Assembly: GCA_017459565.1 (NCBI GenBank)
Contig: JAFUCP010000076.1
Location: 1 to 47,947 of the forward strand
Length of the DNA stretch: 47,947 nt
Direction of reading: 5' to 3'
From: Clostridia bacterium
GTDB taxonomy: Bacteria; Bacillota; Clostridia; Christensenellales; Aristaeellaceae
A program made the position numbers and the translations under genes. Each line of letters starts with the position of its first letter. The first letter of the stretch is position 1. A model generated the notes under the pieces. It was not told the DNA's origin and did not search any database. It saw only the letters and a program-made list of their open reading frames with translations. Shown in pieces: positions 38,833 to 46,166 of this stretch.

Positions 38833-38930
38833 GTCGCGCCACTGCCAAAGGCAGGCGCGACCAGCCCGGGCGCATCCTTCGGATGCCAGCCCGGCGCTGC
38901 CGCCGCTTGCCCTTCGGGCAGTAGCGGCGG
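38833..38930 (-). repeat. Hairpin triad E, after the tape measure gene
   Basis: Three hairpins: GTCGCGCC-ac-TGCC-aaa-GGCA-GGCGCGAC (38833-38861), a long stem with CATCC-ttc-GGATG at its tip (38862-38899), and CCGCCGCT-TGCCC-ttc-GGGCA-gt-AGCGGCGG (38900-38930). It is the reverse complement of triad D with changed but still paired stems and loops. Confidence 0.88.
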
Positions 38931-38955
38931 TGCGTAAAGAAAGGATTTAGTGACA

Positions 38956-39933
38956 ATGGACAAAATCATGGAGCCGGGGCTCTACAACATGGACTGCATG
39001 GAAGCCATGAAACAATTCCCGGACGGCTTTTTCGATTTGGCTATTGTAGACCCGCCCTACGGCGGCGGCTACAAAGAGGACGACGCCACCGCCCTGCGGG
39101 GGGGGGGCATCGGACTGGACGCAGCGGAAATGGAGCCGGTTCGGGGGAATATTCAACAAGTATCACATCGAAGCGGCCTTCGGGGCGGCGGTGCAGACTG
39201 GAACGGCCCGCGCGGGCGCTTCGGTTCAGGCATTTTCAGAAAATACTATGTCGGGCCAGCCCAGCCCTGCGGGGGGGGCACCGACTGGCAGCGTAAAGAC
39301 AGAGGACGCTGGGGACAGCGGTTTGACCGCTACCATATCAGCAACCCGGACAGGGGGAACGTGGTCGAGGAAATACCAGCGGGAACGACGGGGGCGGCAG
39401 ACGTCCGGCACTGGGATGTCGCGCCGCCTCAAGAATACTTCGACGAGCTGGCCAGGGTCAGCAAAAACCAGATTATATGGGGCGGGAATTACTTTGATTT
39501 GCCGCCGACGCGGTGCTTTGTAGTGTGGGACAAGGGCATAGCGGAAAAATTCTCCATGGCGATGTGCGAGTATGCCTGGACGTCGTTTAATGCGAACGCC
39601 AAGCTATTCCATTACCTGCCGCAAGGGAAAAAGGGCGAGGAGCGATTCCACCCCACGCAAAAGCCCGTGGCGCTGTATTCATGGCTTTTGAAGCTATACG
39701 CCAAGCGGGGCATGAAGATACTGGACACCCACGCGGGCAGCGCCAGCAGCCTGGTGGCCTGCCACCGGGCGGGCATCGACGCCTGGGGGTATGAGATCGA
39801 CCCGGAGTATTACCGCATGGCGATGGAACGCCTGGAGCGTGAGTGCGCCCAGGTGGGACTGTACAGCCTGGAAGCCCAGCAACCCGGCGCGGGGCTCGAC
39901 CAGGTGGGGATATTCGATTTAATGGGAGGATGA
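38956..39933 (+). CDS. DNA adenine methyltransferase with rearranged middle
   Basis: A 325-residue beta-class type methylase: motif IV DPPY at 32-35, then a recognition region, FDELARVSKNQIIWGGNYFD, FHPTQKPVALYSWLLKLYAK and motif I-like DTHAGSASSLVACHRAG (about 257-273). It would methylate adenine in phage or host DNA. The middle (about residues 45-150) is odd. It has a run of 10 G (39098-39107) and one of 8 G (39271-39278). Expected family segments such as RFGG-x-FNKYHI and RTGGTWSRKYQ appear in the +1 frame (39128-39169, 39347-39379). A similar motif recurs three times. Start ATG 38956; GTG 38950 is an alternative. Confidence 0.8.
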   Translation: MDKIMEPGLYNMDCMEAMKQFPDGFFDLAIVDPPYGGGYKEDDATALRGGGIGLDAAEMEPVRGNIQQVSHRSGLRGGGADWNGPRGRFGSGIFRKYYVGPAQPCGGGTDWQRKDRGRWGQRFDRYHISNPDRGNVVEEIPAGTTGAADVRHWDVAPPQEYFDELARVSKNQIIWGGNYFDLPPTRCFVVWDKGIAEKFSMAMCEYAWTSFNANAKLFHYLPQGKKGEERFHPTQKPVALYSWLLKLYAKRGMKILDTHAGSASSLVACHRAGIDAWGYEIDPEYYRMAMERLERECAQVGLYSLEAQQPGAGLDQVGIFDLMGG

Positions 39934-39940
39934 TGGACGT

Positions 39941-40228
39941 ATGCCCGACAGGGACATCATGGCCGCAGCGGTGGACAAGTACGGCGGGGCGCGGCAGCTG
40001 GTGAAGTGCTGCGAGGAGCTGGGGGAATTGACCCAGGCCATCTGCAAGCTGTTTGACGGGGCGCAGTGGAGCGAGGACGACATCGAAGCCGTGGTCGAGG
40101 AAGTGGCCGACGTGGAGATAATGATCGCGCAGGTGCGCATGATACTGGCCATTGACCCGGACATGGAGCAGCGGTGGCACGACAGGAAGCTGCGGCGGCT
40201 GTGGCGACAGCTGGACGACGGCACCTGA
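39941..40228 (+). CDS. MazG-like nucleotide pyrophosphohydrolase
   Basis: A 95-residue all-helical protein with the MazG signature: EELGEL (25-30) and EEVADVEIMI (53-62), the acidic metal-binding residues. Such phage proteins hydrolyse nucleoside triphosphates or alarmone-like nucleotides (family knowledge). Starts 7 nt after the methylase stop, probably the same operon, and is the last clear gene of the prophage. Confidence 0.85.
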   Translation: MPDRDIMAAAVDKYGGARQLVKCCEELGELTQAICKLFDGAQWSEDDIEAVVEEVADVEIMIAQVRMILAIDPDMEQRWHDRKLRRLWRQLDDGT

Positions 40229-40600
40229 CGGCCCGTGCGGGGCCGTGTGCTCGCTGCAATAATGGACATGGGTGCGGGCCGGGGGCGGCCTGCTGAGGGC
40301 CTGTGTGGGCGCGTGCGCGGCGCTGTGCGCGGGCGTGACGGGCAGGACGCAGGCCGACCCCACTATTTTTATTTGGCGCGGAGCGCCATGCTATTTAATC
40401 GAGGCCGTGTCAGCCCCGGTGCGGGGCCGTGCGGGCGCTGAAGCGCGGGGCATGGGTGCGGGTGGGGTCGGCCTGCCTGCGCCCCGTGTGGGCGCGTGCG
40501 TGGCGCTGTGCGCGGGCGTGGCGGGCAGGATGCAGGCCGACCCTGGCTATTCAATGGGCGCGGAGCGCCTGGCCATTTTCTCGGGCGCGTATGCGCCCGC
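40229..40600 (+). repeat. 184-bp tandem duplication, structured and probably noncoding
   Basis: Two units at offset 184 (for example GTGCGGGGCCGTG at 40235 and 40419, CATGGGTGCGGG at 40267 and 40451). Each holds a long hairpin closed by GGGTCGGCCTGC (40465-40476) with GCAGGCCGACCC (40532-40543). The equivalent stem in unit 1 (40281-40293 with 40349-40361) has one mismatch. Each is followed by a GCGC-gga-GCGC hairpin (about 40374 and 40557). An open frame (40272-40772) runs through but has no ribosome binding site or protein-like composition. Confidence 0.7.
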
Positions 40601-41174
40601 CGAAATAATTTTTCCCTTTGGAAAAGCGCGGGCTTTAAGGGGTGCGGGCTACGCGGTGTTGGGCAAGCGGTCGATTTTTCCGCTTTTTCCGCTGCTGATT
40701 TTGATTGAGCGCGAGGCTTTCCCCCTGGGCGGGCGGCTGGCTGAAATTGAGACCACTCCCCCCTCCCCTTGAAAGTCCGAGGGCCTCCCACCCACACCGG
40801 CGACATCCCAACCCCTTCCAGCGCGGGCCGTTTGAAAAATCGAGGGGGGCTTGAGATACCGTTACAGTTAGCCTTTGAGAATTGAACTGTATCAACTGTA
40901 ACCAGTGTAACAAAATGGCGATTCCCCTATAATAAGGATAGAACACCCCCTTTTACAGTAGTTACATTAGTTACAGAAAAGAAAACATATATAATATATA
41001 CAGAACCGGGGAGATAATGAATTGACAGGGAATTGGGGGAAGAAATTGGGGGAAACATCGGGGGAATATTGAAATATGCGAAAACGTGCGATTTTGGCGC
41101 GGATTTGACGTTGCATAAATAGTAATTTATGCAGCCTTCGGGACGGTTTTGTGGCCTTTTCAAATCGAAGGGCC
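40601..41174. other. Right end of the prophage, no gene seen
   Basis: No convincing coding region. It contains clustered CTGTAAC/GTTACAG-type repeats (about 40860-40980) and the arm-site candidates AATTGGGGGAA at 41031-41041 and 41044-41054 with a variant at 41058. It leads into the att core. Confidence 0.6.
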
Positions 41175-41224
41175 TTCGGGACCAAAAGGTCTCAGGTTCA
41201 AATCCTGTCACCTCGACCACAAAA
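41175..41224 (+). other. att core, junction of the two tandem prophages
   Basis: Second copy of the 50-bp tRNA-Pro 3' segment (one mismatch to 91-140). It is attR of the complete prophage and, because a second integrase gene follows at the same distance and orientation, it also serves as attL of the second element. No third copy is seen to the window end. Confidence 0.92.
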
Positions 41225-41262
41225 ATTGTGTAACGTGTAAAAGCGGGACACAATTTTTTTAT
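41221..41262 (+). terminator. Terminator after the second att core
   Basis: AAATTGTGT and ACACAATTT form a 9-bp stem followed by TTTT. It has the same position relative to the att core as the terminator at 137-172, but a different sequence. Confidence 0.6.
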
Positions 41263-41309
41263 GCACACCGCACAAGAAAAACAGACAGCGGGGCGGCCTG
41301 GGCCGGGCA

Positions 41310-41337
41310 TGGGTGCAAAATGGGTGCAGTGGGTGCA
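41310..41337 (+). repeat. TGGGTGCA repeats near the second att core
   Basis: TGGGTGCA occurs at 41310, 41321 and 41330, about 90-110 bp from the core. These may be arm-type sites of the second integrase, differing from the AATTGGGGGAA sites of the first element. Confidence 0.4.
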
Positions 41338-41353
41338 GCTGCCGGCAGGCATG

Positions 41354-41386
41354 AAAAAACGCGCAGGGGTGTGATCCTGCGCGTTT
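41354..41386 (-). terminator. Terminator after the second integrase gene
   Basis: AAACGCGCAGG pairs with CCTGCGCGTTT, with a T run on the minus strand. The stem is almost the same as that after the first integrase (243-271). Confidence 0.75.
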
Positions 41387-41403
41387 ATATCGCGTTTTGA
41401 GCG

Positions 41404-42672
41404 TTAATTTACGTGTTCATCGTCCGGCGCTGCGTCCACCCGGTCCAGGATCGTCTGCATGGCCGCGGCGCTGTCTTCATCGCGGCGCTTCAGCGCGTGG
41501 GCGTAAATGCGCAAGGTCGTGTCCGCCTTCGCGTGGCCCAGACGGCTGGCCACGGCCACGGCGTCGATATTGGAGGCGAACAGCAGGGTGGCGTGGGTGT
41601 GCCTCAGATCGTGGAAGCGGACGCCCTCAAAGCCGTGCCGATCCGCGAAGCGCCGGAACTGTTTGGAGGGCGTGTCGTGGTGCAGCGGGGTCCCGTCCCA
41701 CGCGCAGACGATCCGATCCTGGCCGCGCCACCGATCGCCCAGCAGGGCGGCGACTTCCTGCTGGTGCTTGTGGGTCTCATCCAGCAGCGCCATCATGCCC
41801 GCGGGCAGGGTGACGGTGCGGTCGCTGCTGGGCGTCTTTGTGGGGCCCACGAAACTGCCGGACCCGCTGGCGTACTTCGCGGCCTTCGACACGTCGATGG
41901 CGCAGCGCTTCCAATTCACGTCGGCCCAGGTGAGCCCACCGACTTCGCCCAGGCGCAGGCCGCACGTCAGCGCCAGCAGCACGGCGCACCTGAAGGACAT
42001 ATCCTTCTCGCCCTGGAGGGCCCGCAACAGCTCCACGGCCTGATCATCGTCCAGATAATGCACCGGCTTCGCCCTGAAGCGGGGCCGATCCACCGCGGCC
42101 ATGGGATTGCGCCATAGCACTTCCCACCGCACGGCCTTCTCAAACATCTGATAGAGACAGTCATAGTAAGAACACAGCGTCCGGGCGCTGAGCGGCGCGG
42201 CGGGGTCCTTCGCCAGCCTGGCCCGGTCCGAGGGCGTGCGCTTCCTGGCCAGATCGGCATCGTCCCGCTGCTGCGACACCCTGCCCTCTTCCCTGATCTC
42301 CACCATGAAGTCGGCCAGGCGGGCCGGGGTCAGTTTGTCCACCTGGATCGCGCCCAGCTTCGGCAATATTCGCCGGTCCAGTAAGTGCTGATAATTGGAG
42401 GCCGTCACCGGCGAACAGTTTGCCCGGACGTGGCGGCGCATCCATAGGTCGGCCAGGTCCTTTAGCGTCATGGCGGACTCCGCCCGCGCCTTCCCGTTCT
42501 CCGCATCGACTTCCAACTGTTTGAGCGCCTTCTCAGCCTGCCGGCGCTGCTGCGATTCAGACAGCGCCCCGTTCAGCTTCAGCGTGCGCCTGATCCACTT
42601 CCGCTTCCCATTTTCATCATATACCTGGACGCCTATGCGCCAACTGCCGCCCCTCTGTTCAATGGTGCCCAT
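41404..42672 (-). CDS. int: Tyrosine recombinase (integrase) of the second element
   Basis: A 422-residue integrase. Catalytic residues R240 (CGLRLGE), H354 and R357 (HDLRH), H380 (LGH) and Y390 (LRIYAH) are all present, so it looks functional. The start at 42672 (GTIEQRGGSWRIGVQVYD) aligns with the first integrase and has AAGGAG upstream. A longer upstream reading is out of family. It sits next to the shared att core and might act on either prophage. Confidence 0.93.
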   Translation of the reverse strand: MGTIEQRGGSWRIGVQVYDENGKRKWIRRTLKLNGALSESQQRRQAEKALKQLEVDAENGKARAESAMTLKDLADLWMRRHVRANCSPVTASNYQHLLDRRILPKLGAIQVDKLTPARLADFMVEIREEGRVSQQRDDADLARKRTPSDRARLAKDPAAPLSARTLCSYYDCLYQMFEKAVRWEVLWRNPMAAVDRPRFRAKPVHYLDDDQAVELLRALQGEKDMSFRCAVLLALTCGLRLGEVGGLTWADVNWKRCAIDVSKAAKYASGSGSFVGPTKTPSSDRTVTLPAGMMALLDETHKHQQEVAALLGDRWRGQDRIVCAWDGTPLHHDTPSKQFRRFADRHGFEGVRFHDLRHTHATLLFASNIDAVAVASRLGHAKADTTLRIYAHALKRRDEDSAAAMQTILDRVDAAPDDEHVN

Positions 42673-42869
42673 AGAAAATTGATGCTCCTTCCTGAAAGTA
42701 TATAGGGTGTATGTATTTCTTAGGTGTAAAGGTGTAAATGAAATTTCCATACCTATGATAATCGTTCAAAAATGAACGTGTAAGAAGGTGTTGGGATTAC
42801 GTGTAAACCAGCGACCACCTCACAGATAACGTTACAAAATGACAGATAATGAAACAACAACGGCAGGGG
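42673..42869. promoter_or_regulatory. Upstream region of the second integrase
   Basis: No gene. GTGTAA recurs (about 42722, 42731, 42778, 42802), similar in arrangement to the CTGTGAC repeats before the first integrase. The hairpin CAACGGCAGGG with CCCTGCCGTTG (42858-42884) probably terminates the gene that follows on the minus strand. Confidence 0.45.
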
Positions 42870-43187
42870 TTAGCCCTGCCGTTGTATTATTGTTCGGTTT
42901 GCATCTTGATCACTTATTGGATCAATACCCGCATAATTTGCAAGTATCAGATAATCTTGCAATGTCATCGGAACGCCACTGAAGAAAATGGCACGTAGGT
43001 GTGTAGCGTCCAACCCAGTATTATCCGAAACATAGTCGATCCATTCAATGCTATTGTCGTTATCTACATTAAACAATTGCTCTGCAAGTTGTCGTGTAGC
43101 ATACTGTGATACTTCAATAGCATTTCTCATAACATCATATTGTTTACGTGATGTCACGGCATTGTAAACGTCTAATTCAATACACAT
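42870..43187 (-). CDS. Hypothetical protein, possibly HTH-containing
   Basis: A 105-residue protein. ATG 43187 follows AAGGAGG. The C-terminal part (IDYVSDNTGLDATHLRAIFF then VPMTLQDYLILANYAGID) has the spacing of a Cro/CI-type helix-turn-helix. AT-richer than the first prophage. It lies in the lysogenic module of the second element. Function unknown. Confidence 0.6.
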   Translation of the reverse strand: MCIELDVYNAVTSRKQYDVMRNAIEVSQYATRQLAEQLFNVDNDNSIEWIDYVSDNTGLDATHLRAIFFSGVPMTLQDYLILANYAGIDPISDQDANRTIIQRQG

Positions 43188-43276
43188 ATAAAAAACCTCC
43201 TTAATAGAATAATGTGATATAATGATCGTACCGCGGAACATATAGCCGGAGACGCTCCAGCAGAGACGAGGTTGCC

Positions 43277-43450
43277 ATGTCACATAATTATCAAATCATC
43301 GTGTTCCCCTCGGAGAATGTAAAGGGGAAGTATGACGTCGTGGTCATGTTGGATCATCGGTGGGTTTGCTGCGTCTATCCATCTCAAGATTTACAATTTG
43401 TTGAACTATTGAAATCAGCCCTGGCAGGTCAGTCGGCATCTGATAATTAG
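43277..43450 (+). CDS. Possible small protein antisense to the repressor end
   Basis: A 57-residue frame (MSHNYQIIVFPSENVKGKYD start) with a GACGAGG site ahead and a TATAAT at about 43217. It overlaps the 3' end of the convergent repressor gene by 107 nt, so one of the two could be misread. The protein is well-formed, with alternating strands and VDVVVMLD-like core. Confidence 0.35.
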   Translation: MSHNYQIIVFPSENVKGKYDVVVMLDHRWVCCVYPSQDLQFVELLKSALAGQSASDN

Positions 43451-43745
43451 CCGATAGATCGGCGCGTGCTGCCGAGGCGATTGCTATGGCCCGTTCCCGT
43501 TCTTCCGGGGATGGGTCTTTTTTTGTGTCAAAGTATTGAACAGGAATGTCAGACATTCCAACCAAGTAATCAACCGATACGTTGAACACCTTGGCAAGTG
43601 CTATCAACTGTTCAATGTCAGGTTGAAATCTTCCTGTTACCCATCGGGAAACTGTTTGTTGTGAGACACACAGCTTCTCCGCCAAGGTGGTCTGCTTATA
43701 ATCGTGTTGTTTCATCAAATCATGAAGCCGTTCGGAGAAAGTCAT
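43344..43745 (-). CDS. XRE-family repressor of the second element
   Basis: A 133-residue protein with an N-terminal Cro/CI helix-turn-helix (FSERLHDLMKQHDYKQTTLA, then CVSQQTVSRWVTGRFQPD) and VDYLVGMSD linker. The C-terminal part is short and lacks a peptidase domain. ATG 43745 follows GGAGGTGG. Diverges from the early genes across an operator region. Confidence 0.85.
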   Translation of the reverse strand: MTFSERLHDLMKQHDYKQTTLAEKLCVSQQTVSRWVTGRFQPDIEQLIALAKVFNVSVDYLVGMSDIPVQYFDTKKDPSPEERERAIAIASAARADLSANYQMPTDLPGLISIVQQIVNLEMDRRSKPTDDPT

Positions 43746-43866
43746 ATTACCACCTCCAAGAATATGTTACAACGAAAATGAGTAAATGTAAAACATCTTT
43801 AATGCGTATTTTGGTTGACGAATACGCATTTTATGGATATAATATCCAGTACGGAGGTGATAGACG
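43746..43866. promoter_or_regulatory. Operator and early promoter of the second element
   Basis: AATGCGTATT (43801-43810) and AATACGCATT (43821-43830) form a perfect inverted repeat spanning the -35 TTGACG (43815-43820). The -10 TATAAT is at 43838-43843 (17 bp). On the other strand TTTACA and TAACAT, 17 bp apart, precede the repressor. Classic repressor control of a divergent pair. Confidence 0.8.
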
Positions 43867-44070
43867 TTGAATATGCGAGAAGTACGAAAAGAGAAGCAAT
43901 ACACACAAAGTGCATTGGCTTCGCTGGTGGGTGTTTCGCAACAGCAAATAGCGAAGTATGAAGCAGGGTTAAGCATACCACCCAAGAAAGTCATTTCAAA
44001 AATAGCTCAAGCGCTTGGCTTGACCCCATATGAAACATGGGAAATGTTTTATGACGACGAGGAGGGATAA
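43867..44070 (+). CDS. Small XRE-type regulator (Cro-like)
   Basis: A 67-residue protein that is nearly all helix-turn-helix (REVRKEKQYTQSALASLVGV, SQQQIAKYEAGLSIPP). TTG 43867 is chosen because GGAGGTG lies 7 nt ahead. ATG 43873 is an alternative. Opposite the repressor, as Cro proteins are. Confidence 0.8.
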   Translation: MNMREVRKEKQYTQSALASLVGVSQQQIAKYEAGLSIPPKKVISKIAQALGLTPYETWEMFYDDEEG

Positions 44071-44072
44071 CT

Positions 44073-44396
44073 ATGAGGCTTCGCTCTATTCCCGATGCTG
44101 CCCGGCTGCTGGGTCTGACCACGCAGCAGCTTCGCCGGGGCATCGCTGCGGGGCGCTATCCACACTATGAGATCGAAGGGCGGACCATGGTGGACGTGGA
44201 CGCCCTGGGCGAGATCATCGAAGCGGAGAAGCGGACCATCGGCATCGAAGAGGCCGCGGAGCTGACCGGGCTAAGTAAGACCATGATCCGGCGCGGAGCG
44301 CGGGGCGGATGGCTGCCCTGTGAGAAGATCGGCAAGGCGTACCGCTTCACCCCGGCCCGCCTGCTGGAGGCCCTGGAGGGAAGGAAAAAAGACTAA
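44073..44396 (+). CDS. Tandem excisionase/MerR-like protein of the second element
   Basis: A 107-residue homologue of the protein at 3569-3898: two winged-helix-like halves (ARLLGLTTQQLRRGIAAGRY and AAELTGLSKTMIRRGARGGW). It directly precedes the primase in both elements, which shows that the two prophages share an early gene plan. Confidence 0.75.
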   Translation: MRLRSIPDAARLLGLTTQQLRRGIAAGRYPHYEIEGRTMVDVDALGEIIEAEKRTIGIEEAAELTGLSKTMIRRGARGGWLPCEKIGKAYRFTPARLLEALEGRKKD

Positions 44397-44408
44397 GGAG
44401 CCGACCAC

Positions 44409-44630
44409 ATGGACGTAAAAGAGTTTGTCAGCTACCTGCGGGTGGCAAAGGGGCCCAGCTCAAACGGGGAATACCTGTGCAAGTGCCCGGCGCATGATGA
44501 TCGCACGGCTTCGCTGTGCGTGGGCACCGGGGCGGATGGGCGCATCCTGGTGAAGTGCCAGGCCGGCTGCGACACGCGGGACGTGGTGAAGGCCATGGGG
44601 CTGAAGATGGCGGACCTTTACAGTGACTTG
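44409..44630 (+). pseudogene. Primase fragment of the second element
   Basis: The first 74 or so residues match the start of the primase at 3914 (YLCKCPAHDDRTASLCVGTG, VKCQAGCDTRDVVKAMGLKM, ADLYSDL), including the CHC2-like zinc motif. At about 44630 homology ends. The frame runs on to 44708 through antisense of a leucine-rich-repeat gene. The toprim and helicase parts are missing, so the second prophage lost nearly all of its genome. Confidence 0.88.
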
Positions 44631-45995
44631 ATAAAGCGCGCCGTCAATGATCTCCAGCGAACTTATTCCCTCATCTATGTCGATACTTTGAATATTAGGA
44701 CATTCTGAAAAGGGAATTCCATAAACAGTCGCGATATCTCCTGTAAACCGTATTCTTCTAAGATTTGTACAATGGCCAAATGATCCTTGGTAAAAACAGT
44801 CAATCTCCGGCAGAGTTAACGCCTCAATATTGCAATTGCGGAATGCGTCTTCACCAATAGTGTATACTTTGCTGTGGAATGCAATATTCTTAAGCTTTAC
44901 ACAATTCTTAAAAGCGCCAGACAATATCGACCACAGTTTGGGCCCAAAGGAAACTGATTCCAGATTTGAACAGTTTGCAAATGCTCCATCTTCAATGACC
45001 GCACCATTCATAGTTACCTGAATCAGTGATTGAATTCCACTGAAACTTCTCGCCTTTAAACTAATCAGACTGTCTGGCAGTATCAGACGTCGACATTCTC
45101 CCCGAAAATTCGTCAAGGCAACTTCTTCAATACCCTCCTCAAACCGAAGTACATCACAATGGATGTCGGGGATATGTTCCACACGACAAATACGTTTTCC
45201 ATCAACCCATGCAGGAACAACATATTCTTCGGAATGATCCACTGCTATATTGTCATTCAGCAACGCGACTCGTCCAGGACGAATTGAACGATATTGATAT
45301 CTTTCTCCGGCGACGGTTTTATCTTCGTGCCTTTTTTGTGCAGAACTTATTTGACCATCAAAGATACTCTGCCAGCCAGTGAGCGTATCACGGATGTCCT
45401 CAGGGGCATCTTTCTCAGGCATACTCTTCCAAAGCTCTGAACCCGTCTCGTAAAACAAAGCCTCAAATAATGCCAGTTCTATGGTATACGCCAGTTCTGC
45501 TGCCCAAGCATCCTGTTTGGATAGCTCGGGATTGAGGCTTGAGTCCACCCTATACCTGGAAATAACAAGAGCCAGTTCCACTTGAAGACTGAGAAATAAA
45601 GACATTCTGGTAAGGTGACCCGGTAAAGATATTAAAATCTCACTTATATGGGCAACATAATCGTCCGCTTGTTCGGCGGAGAATCCATCTAAACAGTTCA
45701 GAAGCTCTTTAGTATCATTCTCATGATCTCTCCATGTTCTTCCCACAAGTGAATACTGTTCCAACATTCTCAGATTGCCCAGCTCAATTTCAGATGAAAC
45801 GATTTCGTCTTCTTCTCGCATTCCGCATATGGCATGTACGATCAATGCACAAAGGCACATGGCATAATAAGAACTAATTATGTTATTCTTAAACGAATCT
45901 TGGACTATAAACCGCGCTCGGCTGCAATTGGTGACGGAATCCTTGGAAATGAGCTTTTCAATTGAGGTTTTTATACTTTGCAAAGCTTCGTTCAT
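44460..45995 (-). CDS. BspA-type leucine-rich-repeat protein, truncated and chimeric
   Basis: A 511-residue reading frame starting at ATG 45995 (GGGAG upstream). Residues about 1-240 are an uncharacterised helical region. About 280-450 are LRR_5/BspA repeats (CSNLESVSFGPKLWSILSGA, NCVKLKNIAFHSKVYTIGED). At residue about 455 (IIDGALY) the repeat pattern stops. The last 57 residues are only the antisense reading of the primase fragment, so the true C-terminus was lost at the junction near 44630. No signal peptide is seen. AT-rich compared with both prophages. Confidence 0.8.
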   Translation of the reverse strand: MNEALQSIKTSIEKLISKDSVTNCSRARFIVQDSFKNNIISSYYAMCLCALIVHAICGMREEDEIVSSEIELGNLRMLEQYSLVGRTWRDHENDTKELLNCLDGFSAEQADDYVAHISEILISLPGHLTRMSLFLSLQVELALVISRYRVDSSLNPELSKQDAWAAELAYTIELALFEALFYETGSELWKSMPEKDAPEDIRDTLTGWQSIFDGQISSAQKRHEDKTVAGERYQYRSIRPGRVALLNDNIAVDHSEEYVVPAWVDGKRICRVEHIPDIHCDVLRFEEGIEEVALTNFRGECRRLILPDSLISLKARSFSGIQSLIQVTMNGAVIEDGAFANCSNLESVSFGPKLWSILSGAFKNCVKLKNIAFHSKVYTIGEDAFRNCNIEALTLPEIDCFYQGSFGHCTNLRRIRFTGDIATVYGIPFSECPNIQSIDIDEGISSLEIIDGALYQVTVKVRHLQPHGLHHVPRVAAGLALHQDAPIRPGAHAQRSRAIIMRRALAQVFPV

Positions 45996-46166
45996 GTATA
46001 CACACTCCCATGATGATCTCATACCATTATGAAATGATCAATTATTTAGACGACAACTATTAACAATAGTTCCGAGAATTGAGAAATACTGTGCACGGGA
46101 AGGCGTTATATGATGTTGGTTCTTCTATTTTGTATTTCCATATCAACTTTCTATCTGGACTCATTT
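45996..46166. other. AT-rich intergenic stretch
   Basis: It contains the upstream side of the LRR gene and the downstream side of the NadD-like gene. Nothing distinct is seen. Confidence 0.5.

Noticed and set aside
40272-40772. A 166-codon frame through the 184-bp tandem duplication
   Set aside because: It has no ribosome binding site, its repeats mirror the DNA duplication, and strong hairpins suggest structural DNA or RNA instead.
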